64,000 nucleotides of DNA from Larus michahellis (taxonomy: Eukaryota; Chordata; Aves; Charadriiformes; Laridae). Positions 42,901 through 57,900 of the stretch are shown piece by piece (position 1 is the stretch's first letter; every line of letters begins with the position of its first letter). The stretch spans positions 8,144,501-8,208,500 of the forward strand of contig NC_133910.1 of assembly GCF_964199755.1 (NCBI RefSeq), read 5' to 3'. The position numbers and the translations under genes were made by a program. The notes beneath the pieces are model-generated. The model was not told the DNA's origin, made no database searches, and was given only the letters and a program-made list of their open reading frames with translations.

Positions 42901-45900
42901 ATGTAGCTTGAAAGAAGTTCCCCATGTCAGCACGTAAATGGCAAGTTTTGTGCGTTTCCTCTAAAGCACTGCTTTAGTCATAGATTGGCTAGATGGGTTG
43001 TTGGGCACTTGTTCAAATGTGCTGTCATCCATTGCTTGAACCTTTCTGTGTATTATACGGTGAAAAAAAGTACTTTATAAGCACATTCATTTACCTATAC
43101 ATCACACACCCATAATGATTTACCTAAAATTACTCGCAAATTACTTATTTTACTATTTTCTTACTTAAGCAATGATTATATATTATGTATTATTTTAATA
43201 ATATAATTAGATTATATAATTACATTGTCCTTTTTTTATTTCCATGTCAGTCTTCTCATGCTTTTGCCTTGGATTGATGACAAGATCACAGCAGAAACCA
43301 GAGGCCAATCACGACATTTAGTGTTTTTAAAGAATAACTCAGCATCAGGATTTTTCTTTTATTTCAAGTGGTGGATTTGCTTTTTTGGAATGCTAGGTGT
43401 TTCGTGCCCAACTTTTGAATATTAATTGTGGAAATTACGGAATTATGAGTGTTTTGCTAACATAAAATATGCAATAGCTGCTGTTTCAGCAGCTGCCTTG
43501 CATGTGCATGATGGCATTGCTGGGTTTACGTGCTTATAGTTAAGTAATAATTTTATATTGGCTTCAGTCATATTGACTGTAATATTTCTGTTTGCAGTTC
43601 AGGAATATTGTTTTACCCTTCTCTCTCACAGAATTGTTAAGGTATTTATTTATGTCTTTTAAGGCATTGTGTCTGTCTCTCTCTTTTTTTTTTTTTTTTT
43701 TTTTTTTCCAGGTAGAAAGGAAGCGACATATTGGAAATGACATTGTCACTATCGTATTTCAGGAAGGTGAAGAGTCTTCTCCAGCATTCAAGCCATCCAT
43801 GATTCGCTCTCATTTTACACGTATCTTTTTCCTTACATTTTCTAGTGGTTTTCTTTTTTTTTTTTTTTTTTTTTAAGATCAATATTACTTTTAAGTCTAC
43901 CCTGCATGCTGTTTATGGAAGTGAAAACTATTTTAGAAAGCCAGTTGCATTCTTGCATTTCTTTACCTTCAACTGCTTGACTAGGTATCTCTAAGTCTGC
44001 CTCATAAAACAATTTTTATGTTGAACCACTTAGAAGATAAGGTCAAAGCAAGAATGTGATTTTTTTAAAACATGTTTTTATTGAAGGCATTTATTTGGGT
44101 CACTTCACAAATTAAATTTCATGCATTTTCATAAAATATAAATTCATAAAAATATTTCTGTTAGTGATGTGTATTAATTTGGCATTAACTACTGAATATT
44201 GCCTTTTAATGTTTAGATGCTGTCTATTTTAGGTATTTATGTATTTTAGATCAGTGTTTCTCAAGTCTTTCAGACCATAAACCACATATTCTCCAGATTT
44301 TTGGCAGCCCGTGTTTTTCAAACTTTTGGCTGAAAACATTGTGAAGACATTATGATTCCAAAAACCAGCTGCCAATCACTTGGGATTATCGTGGGGTCAC
44401 ACTAGTGGTCCATAGATCCCCATCTGGCATCTCTGAGGCTAGGTGGAATGGAATGAAGAAAAATGGATGGAAAGAAGAAAACTCTTATTTCTATTCATGC
44501 TCTGTTGCTGAGTTTTTAAAAATGATCGCAAAGCTTACAACTTCTAAACCTAGTTCTCAGGCTGACTAACTGTTCTTAGAACTTTCTTGGTAGTTTCATC
44601 CACAACTGCTCTTGCTTTTTAGATTTAAGCTCTTAGTGTTAAACTCTTTTTTAAATGGAAGAAGCGACTAGAGCAAAAAGAATTCCACAATTAAAAAAAA
44701 ATAAAAAATTTTTAGATATCAGAGGAACCCAGGTATTTTTAATAAGAAATGTTTACCAAATCAATGTACCTCTTCCAAGTCTCAGCGTTAATAAAAATGG
44801 AAGAATTATTCCCTTATTGCTGTTAGGAGGGCTTGTTGTGATGTAATTGATACACCCCACTCTTTTCGGTTTTTGACAAACATTTTGAGGTTCAACTGTT
44901 CTTGGTGTCAATGATTTGGAGCGGCGGATTTGCCCTAAATCCATAAGGGCATACTATCATTTAGGTCATTTTAAATAATCCACAGCTGGTTGATGGAGTC
45001 ATATCACCTTCCTGGTATTTTCGGTTGACAGTAGCCAGGGATAAAGGTGTCCTCAGGAAAACTGAGGCTTGACACTGATCTGTGTCAGATGTGGTAAATC
45101 TCAAAGCTCATTGAATCTCTACTAGCGCTTCGTTCTTACTTTCTTACATACTATAGCATTCTTTTTTTGTTACTTCTACAATGGGGAAAAAATAGCTTAC
45201 AGATATCCCACTGTGCTGTCCTGTACAGCAGTGATAGCTGCTGTAAGGGTTTCCATGTGTCATCTGTGGGGTAGCACTGAGTTACCAAATAAAGGCATCC
45301 AGCACCAATTTAGATGTCCCAATATATCTGAAATATCTGTACAGGTCTGGCAGATACGACTCTGGGCATACAGGAGACCTCTGCCCCTTTGGAATTGCAG
45401 CTGGAGACTAGGTAATATACTGTCAAGCATCTTAAATAGCACTGAATGCTTATCGTGAAATAATTGAATGCCACCATAAAGTCTTTTTCATTTTGCAGTC
45501 TCCAACAGTGCTGATCACAGCTATTGGCAAAGGTCTCCTCGTTTTATCTGTAACAAAGCCATACAGCCAATTAAGTTATTCAGACTTAGCTTTCCTTGAC
45601 ACAGTTTATAATGACCGAAAATTTAGAGACAGTGTTAAGGAAATCTATCAAAGGAAGAAGCCTCTAATTGATTCCATAAAAATACCTTGCAAGGCAACCA
45701 TAAGGATTTCTCTGATTTTTTTTTTGCCCAGATTTGCCCAAAGTTATGAATCAAGACTGGTAATACACCTTCGTATGCTTGCACTTTAAATCATCCTCTC
45801 TATTTTCTTATAATTCTATTAGCTAAATTTTCCTATTGAAATCTTTTTCTTCAGTGGAAGTTTTCGTATAAGCAAAGTTCACAGTCAGTGCTTTTTTATC

Positions 45901-48900
45901 AACTAAAAGAACTTTTAATCACAAGCCTATCAAACACACACAAAACATAAAATTGTATAGCGCATTTTATGCTTCATCTAACAGCAAGAAGTCTGTCTTT
46001 GTGGTACTAGCTCAATTTTTAAAACTGTTGATCAAACACGATAAAATTTTGTATGGGACCTCCTTTTTAAACAGTAAAATGTGTATAGTCTAGAATATTT
46101 TATTACTTACTTTGATTAATATATTTTACCTTTATTAAATCTGTGATCTACTCCGGGGGGGGGGAAGTGTATTAAAATACATGTGAGCTTCATTAGTAGT
46201 GGATTAACTTCCTTAACTGCATGGCAGATATTTTTGCCTTAGTGAGATATAATAAGCAGAATGATAGTTACAGGTAGGTGCTGATTGTAACAAATAACTT
46301 CACACTGAATTTCTGATGGTTTAGAGATAACAGGAAAAGAGTTTGTATTGCCTACCTGTCTGTATGCCAGGAAGCCAACTGAATTTATGAAACTGAAGAG
46401 CAATATGGACCTGGATGTAGATGGCTGTAAACTGGCTTTGAATAAGTTGCACGTTTCTAACCATCAGAAAAATGAAATTCTGGAACAGGCATAAGCTAAG
46501 GGGGCAAAACTACTGTTCAGATGAAATGTGACAAAATGATGGAAGATATGCCTGGAACATCGTGATCTAGTGAGGCTGATGACATAGTGAGCTACATGTA
46601 TGATGGAAGTTAATCATCACAGTGATGATGTGGTGGTGTGATAGCCGTGGACTGTGGATCCTTACAGGTCTGGGTTTCATTGTTGCTAAGCAAACTAGTT
46701 CATTTTTAAGGACCTTAATAGAGTACTTGTACAGTTGGACATCACATACCTAAAACCAAGTGGAATTTTGCTGGTAAATAATGTGTTCTTCATCTGTTTT
46801 TCAGTTGGCCTTGGGACCCTCCCACTTGGAGGCATATGCTGTCCGAGTCTGAGTCTGTTAGGTCTCACCAGAATCTGAAAAACAAGCATTTCTGCAGCCT
46901 CTTGTCTAGGGTTTAATGGACAAAGTGGCTTTAACCAAATAGTTAGTCCCAACTATTGTCTTGAGCTTTATTGTGAGGTGCCAAAGATATCTGGCAGTCT
47001 TGAAAAAGCAGAGGGGCAGTGGGATGTCATTGTCCGAGCTCACAGGAGGGATTCACGTGTGGCTTGAACCAAATAAGAAATGAGAGCTGCCTTTTAGCTA
47101 ATGGTGTGTGCTGCAGTTCTCAGTATAGGACGTAGGCTTGCTTTTTTTTCCTTTACAAAGTGCTAGCAATGTCTGTAGTGATGCCTCTTTTATTTAGTAC
47201 TTAGACTAGGTCAAAAAGAAATGGGAGAATTGTGCTCTCTTTTGGATACGTGCCTGAGGAGAGGATCGGTTAGGTTTGAAATCAGTGTCAGCTCAGATGC
47301 TGAAGTCTCTCATGGCTAAAGAATTTATATTAGGAAACCAAAATGTTTGGTTTATCCAGCACTGGAAAGGAAATTTCAGGGCATGAAACTAAAATTATGC
47401 CTCAAATTGGCATGTGTGTGTGTATGTCTACAACACTCAAAGCTAAAAAACTTTGCAAGATAGAAGGGGCAAGTCAATGTGTTAGGCTTTGAATGCAAAT
47501 TTCTAATGGCTGTGTGAGCCTGTGTGATATTAGTTATTATTTAGCAGAATTTTAAACTGTTTGTGAGTCATTGTACCCCACATTTGCAGGACAGAGTTGA
47601 AGGTTGACAGATTGGGTCTGCTCCTTTCAGGCGAACTACTAGTTACGTTCTAGTGGAAAGAAAGAAGCTGAACTTGGAAGTGGCTTCCAGGAATACAGGG
47701 TCCTTAGGTAGATGAGTTTTGCTTCCACCTTCATTGACAATTCCATAACTCTGAGGGCAGATTGTGAAAGAGACCAGCACTATCCCTGGAACTGATCACC
47801 TGGCACTAGTGCTTTTTTTTGAACAGCCTTGGACAGCTAAGAAGTGTAGTACAAGTGTAGAAGGCGTTCTTTTAGCCTCTCCTTCAGTGCACGGTACAGG
47901 CCACTGATACCAGCCATGGTCCATGGTTTCAGAAGCTGCTGCTCAGATGCAATCACATGGTTCCACCCATTCCAATGTATGTAAATTCTGGCTTCCTTTG
48001 AAAGTTTTTTATCCTTCATAAGCTGAGCAATATTCACAGTCGTCTAAGAATATGCTCCTCTTGCTGCATATGTTACTGGAACTTTTTGTATCTCAAAGAT
48101 ACAGGACTGGCTAAGCCTTCTCGCCTAGCTCCAAAACTTGATCATTAGCTGTAAGAGTTTGGTGGGTTTTGTGCACCTGCAGCTCCGCCTGCTCATTTAT
48201 GAATGTTACTTGAAATCATCTGCAGTGCCAATGTGGAAATGCACAAGAATGTGAAGGCGAGAAGAAAATGGGTTAATATTAACTAGATTTCTTCACGAGA
48301 GCTTGCTGATAAATATGTGTGCTTTTCCTGTCTTACCTTTTTCTTCTAGTCCCTTAATATTTGGGGACTTTATTTTGGGCCACGCTGGAGTAGAAGGTTC
48401 ACACCATCCTTGCTGAAGTGGAGTATGAGATGAGGCAAAGCATGTATATGCCAAATAGGAGCAGGAGTTGAAGGTCTACAAACTTGAGTGCTTGAGGTGC
48501 ACGTATATATACAGGGGGGATACATATATGGACAAGTATGTCTCAAAAGATTTTTTTCACTAGAAATAACTTTCTTTTTCAATATGGCTAAGAAACTTAA
48601 ATCTTGATTCAATAAGATGAGAGAAATCTATATTACTGTGTTTCTCCAGCGTGCCATTAAATCTAGCTCCAGAGAAGAATTCAACGGCGTAATACTTCAG
48701 TTTGCATATGCAGGGTTTTTTTTCCCCCAACTCCTATTTATAGCTAAGGTTTGTTTTGGAAAATGTCTGTAGTGCAATTTAAAAAAGGAGAAGTTTTATT
48801 TTGCTCTAAGATTTTATGAGCACCTTCTTGCATTTTCTTTTTCAATTTATTGTTCTCGTAGATTCTGCTTTTCAACATTCCCAAGTCTGTGAGAGGCACA

Positions 48901-51900
48901 AAATATGTTCATGATTGCAGTGTGCAGTGAAAGCTCAGTTACTTCTTTCCTGCTTTTCTTCTTGTTTTGGGACAGAAACCTGGATATACATCCCTCACTA
49001 GCCTTTAAGAAGTTAATGCTGTCCTAACTGTAAGCTAATAGTCAGTAGATGGGCTAGCCGTGGTAAATGCTTTTTACATTGCTGTTTACTTGGGAAAAAA
49101 TTGGTAGCAGTAAATAAGATAAATTTGTCTCTCTCGCTCTTAATAACTGGCTGCTTTTACTAGACCAGTCCGTCTTACTCCTTAGTAGCTTCATTCTGCC
49201 AGTCTGACACATCTTCCCGTAGAGCATACCATGCAGTATTTTTACCCTATGTGACAGGCTTAATACATTACTGTATCTTTCAGCTTGGCCTAATTATATT
49301 GCTTTCTGTCCCTACACCTTAGGCCCGCATGCGACTCTTGTTCCTTCTGTTACGTTTTTGTGAAGACAGTCTTCCAAGCGGCCAAAATTTCAGTCAAAAG
49401 AAAGAGGGAATACTCTAGGCTTTTGAGACAAATTTTCCTTGTTTCATATACAATGCCTCTGTGAGGTCTGACACTGAATTTCTGCTTAGAATTACTTTAT
49501 ATTTTATGTCACTCAAGAACTCTGTTCTTTTGGTCGGTTTTGTTCTGGTTTTCCTCGTCTTAACTCATTCTGCTCTAGGCCAATGAACATTTCACACCCT
49601 GTGTGATGATAAATGATTATTTTTTTTTACCTGGATGGAATAAGATAAACACAGGGCATCTCTGAAATTGTCTCAAATATGTGAAACCAGTATTAGAATG
49701 ATCAATATTCATGCCAATGTAATACTGCATTTCAGATTCTGTGTGCAGTTTCTAAGCTTTTGTGAAAAAAGACCAGATAAATCCATTAGAATCTATTTGA
49801 CTCAATACCAGTCAATCACTGCTGGGGTTTTTTGAGCAAGCAAATTCTGACTGGTCTGTATAACAGTAGAGATGGGTTGAATCTATAATTTTACCACTTA
49901 ACTTGCTGCGACCTGTGTCAGCTGCACATGCTGCTTAGAAGATCTTTGTCTGACTGCTGTCTTACAGTGAAGAAAATTGTGCAGACTGTCACTGGAAGTA
50001 CCAAGGAATGATTACTTGCCTTAAAGGAGCTGCGGCTTGCTGAACATGCTGTGTGCATGGGTTTTGTACCTGCCATTCATTCTTCTTATGCCGGATTCCT
50101 TACGGATTAAAAGAACTCAACAGATCCAGCTGTCACGGGAATCATTCTGACTCTTTCTTCCTCAGTGCTATTCCCGAGATACAGATTCAGCTGTAGTACA
50201 CCATTGGTATTCAGAAAGAATCAAATATTTCATGCGTGTGGTGAATGCATAGGTAAGGTGGAAATCTATAAGGAGAACATATTTTGTAGGTGAAGAACTG
50301 TTGTTTTACTGCTTTTTTGGAAAGGACTAGGTTTTGCTAGTGCCACTAAAAGCATAGTTCCATGAGTAGAACGGCAAAATGCTGTTGTAATTATTAGTGT
50401 CCCAGTGTTAGTTTGTGTAAAGGAAGCAGAATTTTGCTCAAGTGAATAATTCCAAGTGAACGTTTTTTGTTAGACTCATGTGAGTTCCTACCTAAGACAT
50501 GCTCAGATAACAGTTTGCAGTTTGTTCTTTGTGGTTTGAATAGTGTGTATAAAGCCAGTGGCTTTTGAATGTGACTTTCAATATAGATAAAGATTTGTTC
50601 TTTCAATAGGCTGAAAATATTTTCAGAAGAAAGTGTTCCTCTCTTTGGGCCTCCCCTTCCATCCCCACCTGTGTTTACAAATCACCAGGAATTCAGGGAT
50701 TTTGTGTTAGTGAAATGTAAGTTAGATTTTCTTTTGCTAGAAACACTTTTTTAATAAGTGCTTTAATAAATTGAAATTCATGGTGCTTAAAATGTAAACA
50801 CGTTTTCTTGTATATGCTGCTGTTCTGTATAGAATTTTTTTTCAAATTTGTAGCATAGGTGGAATGTCAGTTCCATCAAACTGTTCCAGTCAGATTAACA
50901 AAAAAATGAATTTCTTTGCTATTATGCTTCTCAGGCTGCTTGATACGAACTGACTTTTACATTTGCAGAATGTACAGCCGTATTTAGCTTTGTATTTTCT
51001 TAAAGGACTTGGAGATCTGAAAGAATTTATAATGCTCTTCGGTATTTAGTAATAGAAGGTGTTAGATTAGCAGCTCTGAAAACCTGAAAACATAAGCTTT
51101 TCTGAATGCGTGCTGCATAGGTCCCTTTCAGCACCTTCAAGAACTTTTTAATTCTATAATGATTCAGTTCCAGTTTTCATTAACCCTTTCTTGCCCTTCT
51201 AAATCAGCGAAAAAGAAATCTCTGAGAACTGATTGTGATGATTACAATTAGATGCTTACCTGACAGGAACTTGACTAATAAGTCATTTCGTGTATTTAAA
51301 TTGGTTTGGTACTTAAATTGATTAGAGGTTTGTCTTTAATTTTTTTATTAGTTAGGAGGTTATTGGCATGCCTTGTAGAATTCTCCTGTTACTAGTTTTT
51401 CTCTTTTTAAGCTTAAGGGATCATTATTCACTAAAAAACGTGGAAAAAGGAGGCAACTCTGAATTACTAAGGGTAAACCAGATATTTTTGTAGAGAGGCA
51501 AACTAGAATCAGGGGAAGTTGTCAAAGTTCATTTAGGTAATGTATCTTCTTTTCCATAATATTTTAGTAATAAATGGGGAAAAAGCCACCTTGGAAACCC
51601 CAACGTTTTCTCAGAAACGTCAGCGCACTCTAGACATGCTGATCCGCTCTTTATACCAAGACCTGATGCCTGATCTACACAAGGTAAATGTAAGTCAGAA
51701 GTCTCTGCATCCCTTACCTCTGCTCTTCTGTTCTCACTAGTCAATTGAATGGTCCATTGCTTTAAAAGATTGTGGTCCTAATGAGCCCTGAATTGCATAC
51801 ACTAGACTGAGTGCCAGTCGTCATATAACTTGGTGTACAGCTGACAAACAGTCCTTTCAGGATAAGACTCTTCATGCATTAAACCAGGTGGGAGAAGCAG

Positions 51901-54900
51901 GATAACAATGTCATACTTTGTATAAGCTTGCCTGCAGCAAGGGAGTAGGAAATTTAGGCTCTGTAAATACAGGTATTAGTCTCCTCACCATAAAAGCTGC
52001 ACTTACTCATTTCGTTATGTGTAATTTGGATCGTTTTTACCCTTGGATAACAATGAGAACTTCATTTTAGGTGATGAAGACTTACTTTAAGGTCATTCTT
52101 AACTAACTAAAAAGAAGGTAAATACTTCTACAATTAGTGAGATGCTATTTTTCCCCACTGTTTATGTCTCTTAATTAAATAGATCTACTTAAACTTTTTT
52201 GTCCATATATTCATGTCTGTTGTCTTTGTAATGATTGTATAAAACATGACAGTGATAAACTCTGACAAATAGGAAAATAAACCACTCAAGGATTGGAAGA
52301 GTTGCAGTTTCTGTTCTCTGAGACGCTGTGTACAGTTAGATTCATCACTACAGGAAAATATAAAAAAAAAAAAAGACACAAAATTTAAATGATACCACTC
52401 TAAGTTGACTCAGATTGAAAAACTATGAAAACTTTTGGTTCAGTTTAAAAAAGAAACGTTTTCTGTTTTAGAACATGCTTAATAGAAGGTCCTTCAGTGA
52501 TGTGTTACCAGAGTCACCAAAATCAACACGGAAAAAAGAGGAAGCTCGGCAAGCAGAGTTTGTCCGACTTGGTCAGGTAGGATCTGCTTAGGAGGTATGC
52601 GCCTACTTTACAAAGGCTGTGTCACCCCTTTTTTTTAGAACTTGATTAGCTTGCAGAGTTGCGTCAGGACTTAACGCAATTCTCTGCAGTCAGAAATAGT
52701 TTTGTAGTATTGTATTAAACTATGTTAAAGTAAAATACGAATAGAGGTATTTATCTGTAACACCTAGGTACACAACGCAATTACAAGTATTTATAAAATA
52801 CATAAGCTAAAGGAAGGTTGGAAAAATCACACCTTAGGATCAAACCTAAAAGGTCTTTCTGTATGTCATGCAGCAGATGCTTTCTGCCTCCAAGCAGAAG
52901 AGTGCTCTTTCTGCGCTTTGAAGAAACAATCTTTCATGGGTTTCCTCTGAATGTTTCCTCTATATGTTTTCTTAAGATTGAATTTCTTAGAAATTATTTA
53001 CCCTACTTTAGTCAGGAAGAAGTTTCGACAGTCTTTCTGGTAAGTCAGAGGTTGCCACGCATCTGGGATGCCAACATACCAGGCGCTGACTCCAATTTTC
53101 TATGGACTTATTGACGTTTTGATTCAGTGAGGGGTAAAACTTCCTGATGATTTAGATAGTCTGGTTTGATCTGACAGTTCACTGCAGCAGAAAAAAAGAC
53201 GGTGTCTACGCTCATCGCTTCCCCTGTCCCTTCCCCTTTTGTCTCTTCTTGTTCCTGGACTGGTGACATGTTTCGGCTGCTTATCTTAAGAATACCTCTT
53301 TTCTGAGCTGATTTAACTCAGCAGGAGTTAACAGAGCAGGAAACCAAAACAGAAAAAATATGAAACAAAACAAACAAACAAACCCCCACCAACAAAACAC
53401 AAGCCTCCTCCCTTCCCTCCCTTTTCTTCGTCTGAGTAAGCGTAAGAGTGGAAGAGTCTGAGAAGTTCCAGACCCAGTTAAAGGTAGAGAGCGGAGCCAG
53501 GTGGTTGAGAGCTGGTGCCAAAGAACCTCAGGGCTGTTAAAGCTTGCCTTGGCCTGGTGCGAAGTCCACTCCTCTGTGCTTTGCCCACCCTTTCCCCAAC
53601 CACCTTGAAATAGCTAGGCAGGTGTAAAAAAGTGAATGTGTTTGTAATATTTGGACAGAAGTAACCAATGATTTATTCCTCAAGTTTACTAATTACTTTA
53701 CAGAAGTTAAAGAAAATCATGATTATTGAAAGTATAGAAACCTACAGGCCTGATCCCCTCCACCACCCCCCAAGTTAAACGCTGATGAGACACTCGCATA
53801 ACAAATCTAGTTCGGACCCATTTCTTAAACAAGACTTCCATCCTCGGCATGGTCTTCGTCGAAGGGAAATCTAATATGTGGGTTAAAGATTCATAGATAG
53901 TTGTTTGGTTGTGTTTTTCTTGGAGATTATTTTCACATTTAAATCTTTCCCTTCCCTAAAAGAACTTTCCTCTGATGACAAACTGTCGGTTTGAGCACAT
54001 TTCAAAACATGCCTTACAAGTAGCTTGTAATCATTCTTGCCAAACTCTGTGAATGTCTCTGTCCCTTAGTTATAGTCAGTTGGGTTTTTAGATGGTAAAT
54101 AAAACTCGCTGATGAGCGGCTCAGCAGTATGTTTAAATCTTATTTACTGTCAAGGTGATCTCTGCTGACTAGTGGGATGAAATTACGATGTTAAGGCAAT
54201 GAAGTATTTTGTGCGTGTCTGTAAGCTGACAGCCATGCTTAATGCAAATGAGCAGATGGGCCGTGCAGCTCATTACTGCCATTTCACAGAGACCGTGCAT
54301 GATGGTAGGCAAGCTTTAGGGCAGTAAAATTGGTTTAGGTAGTTTCTAAACTTTGCCTTAAAGAATGCACGTGTTATCGCTTTATAGGAACGCTGCTGTA
54401 AAGGTTAGCAATGAAGGTATATAGGATACCTTAAATAGATACACGCTGTATCTCACTCAAACTATGTTTATACAGTGTTTATCTAGAGTACTTAGCCCTT
54501 TCGGAACCAGCTCACTTCTACTTACTTCTAGTTGAAGAATTAGTGATACTGTGATCGTGTGTCCTTGGCATGTGTTTTGTTCAGGGTATACAGAATTCTG
54601 CTTTTTTCCTAATTACTTAAAATGTGACAGGAATTCCAAACTGGAGTTATTTTGTAGTCCTAAATTGTCCTTTCTTTATAGTCTTTAGCTTGGCTGTTGC
54701 TGACAAAAACTCAATTTAAATAAAACGTCTGTTTGTATTAGGCATTGAAATTGAAAACCACTGTGAAAGGGGATGCCACAGCTAACTTGGCAACCACAAG
54801 CTTTTGTAAAAAGGAGGTGAGTGAACCTGTCTGTCTGAGGAGAGTTATGAAAAAATAAAACTTTATCGAGTATGGCATTGCATATCAGGTCTGCATACTG

Positions 54901-57900
54901 TTTATTTACTTTTGTAATCAGGTGCTGTAGCAGCAAAGATGAAATGTGTAGTGTCAAAGTGATTCTGCAGCCAATATTGAATTAATAAAGGATGAGCCTG
55001 GAGGCAGAAGCACTTCTCAAGTTAAAGCAAGTGTGGATGTTTTTATAGCTGAGCATATTTGATGAAAATGCCATTGTCCATATGCAGTTATCTTTTATTT
55101 TAACTTCTGCATCAAGTGTAAAATAAAATTCAGTTGCGTGTTTATTTCCTGTAGTACCAGATTTTGTTCAAGGGCATTGGGCAGTCAAAGGTGCAAACCA
55201 CACTCTTCGGCATGCATCTTGTATACAGAAGCTTCAGAAGTGCTTCTAGAATTTCAGAGACTTCAGCTAATGTTTAAATTGGGGGAGGAGGGGCAGACTC
55301 TGGGAGGTAGCTGCAGGGAACACACGATGAAAGAGCAATTTGGCAGAAAGGCGGTTTTTGCTGTATCATGTGCTGGTGACTAAACATCACAAACTGAGCC
55401 ATAAAATGTAAGCAAATTGCATATGCATGGTGGTACATACGTTTTAAGTCTGTAGTTTGTTTTTTTTAAATAAAATACATATTGAGTATTTCCAGGGTTG
55501 CACTGAGTATCAGCTGCATGCGTTTTAATTCTAGTGCTTCAGGAATGTGTCTTACGCTTATTATCTCTAAGCCCAATTAATACGGAGAGTATTTCCTCTA
55601 CAAGAAAATTAACTAAATTTTGATATTTCAAATTCAAAAAATATACTGTTTGGAAATGCATCCCAAAAGCATTTACATGTTATTACTTGCCATTGTCCAT
55701 CACATTCTGTGTCTGTATGATCTGTATTTCTTAGTGTACTTAATATGTATCCCTTATGTTACTTCATAGCCTTGGGAATCTCAATCTTTCTGCAGTAATT
55801 TTCCTCATGAGATTGTCTGTGCAGATTCTTGGGGCCAGTCCTTGCTGGTTTCTACAGATGCTGGCATCTTGTTAATAGATGGTTAGTAAATGATCCAGTG
55901 TTTTTGTGTCAATTTTTATGTATCTGACCATTTTCTTGAAAATGTATGTGCATAAGTTCTGTCCAGGTGTTTGTAGGTCTTCATCTACAGGGATGTTTAC
56001 CGATTCAAGTGAATTTATTACATTTATGTAACGTAGTTGCAAAAATTGTCTCTGCACCAGAATCAAGCCGTGTTGGGGAGCCAATGTTAATGCAGATTTC
56101 TGAATATTTTGTTATTTCAGATACTGTTTTCTTGACCATCTGAAAAGACTTAGGAAGTCACATCCAAGCTCAAGGAGTGTTTAAATGGCTTGTCTGGATT
56201 TCTTAGCCCTTGATGATAGCGAGCATGACGCCAAAGGCTTACATGACAATGAAAGCCTGCTTCCTCAATGATATTGCTAATTTGACCCTTATCTTCTGTG
56301 TGCCACATAAGGCCAGCAGGACTAAGGGAATTAAGTTATTCTTGGTGAAAATTCTAAAACTTGCCAAAGGAAGGTCCCTTTTAGGCTTCGGTTGCATAAT
56401 CTGATCCGTGGCAATGATAAAACTCTCCCGTGCGGAGGAATTGGCCATGATGCTGTGGTATGCGTAGCAGCTTTATGCAGTTTTTTTCGTTTTCATGAGA
56501 AAAAACCGAGGTGCTTATTTCAGGAAAGAAATAGATCAAAACCAATGACTAGCAAATTTTAGCAGGAATTTGAATAGTTGTGTGTGTTTCTTTTTTTAGA
56601 CGGTCAACCATCAGTGCAAGTATTTGATAAAACTCTCCAAATAAAGCAGATGCATGTGTTGGAAGCTCTGGATCTTTTGATTGCCCGGACAGACAAAGGT
56701 AGGAGAGGTCCCTGTTCTTTGATTCTCATGTGAATGTGGCTGGCGCTGGGCAGTATGTCTTACCAGGTAATCACGTCGATCAGTGGCAAGTATATTAGGT
56801 GCAAGTAAGACATAGATAGCACATGCAGCAACAGCTGTTATTTTATAAAAGGCTGGTGGAGGAAAATCCCTGAATGCTCATTCATGTTTCCTTCAAGGCA
56901 AGCCTGAAATTGATCATATGGTCTTTCTTCAGCCACTGCAGGAACTCAACACTCTTTCGAAATCTCCTTGACTGACTTACATGTTTATTCAGTTGTGAAA
57001 AATGTGGGGAAATTATGCTGTCACTGTTTTACCAAATGTGTTTCATTGGTATTTATTCTGTTAACTGTCACTGCATTCTGGTTGTTTGGACTGACAGTGT
57101 TTCCTTTTTTGCCTCATTTGGAACATTAATGTTCATAAAACGTGCACTTTTTCAATGAGGTACTTTTTACCCAATAGTCTGTGATTGAATTTCACAAAGT
57201 GAACATGTACAAAGCAAGAACAGAATCTTTATGCGTAACAGAAAAAAAGAATTACCAGTATGATTGTTTTATTGTTTTTTACCACATTATTTCTGTTTTC
57301 TCAGTATTGGCTGAAGTTACAAGGGTACAAGGGTAATACGTGGTTCCTTTTCTGTCACTGGGAGTTGCGCAGTTTGGCGGTACCTGATGAAGTTCACCCT
57401 GGGACCTTGCAGAACTGGCTCAAACTACCTGAGAGCCATTTGCAGTTCTCTCTCGAGACACCTGGAGGGTGGCTGACGTTTCTGAAGACCTGAAAAGCTT
57501 AGTTTATGAAGCTTCTAGACAAGATTATTACTTTTAATTGTCAAAACATTGTACTGTTCAGTTAAACCTGAAGAGGGAGATGTAAACAGGCATTTTGAGA
57601 TAACAGAACAAGGTATTACTGGCATCAATTCATGAAACTTCAAACTTTACTCATGAAAAAAATTGTAAAGGTTTTTAACTCTTGATATGGATGCTTTTCG
57701 AAGCATTTAGGAGAAAGTTCTTTCACACTTGACAGAATTCTGGCCTCCTATTTTGTATTTGCATAGCATATTGAAATTAAGACCTGGGATGGAAGAATAA
57801 TCATAGTTGCCTTCTACTTTCAGATTACACCTCAGCAGCAAAACTGAGAAAACGAATGAGTTAGATGAGCAAAAGCATGCTCATACTGAGCTCGTAAACT

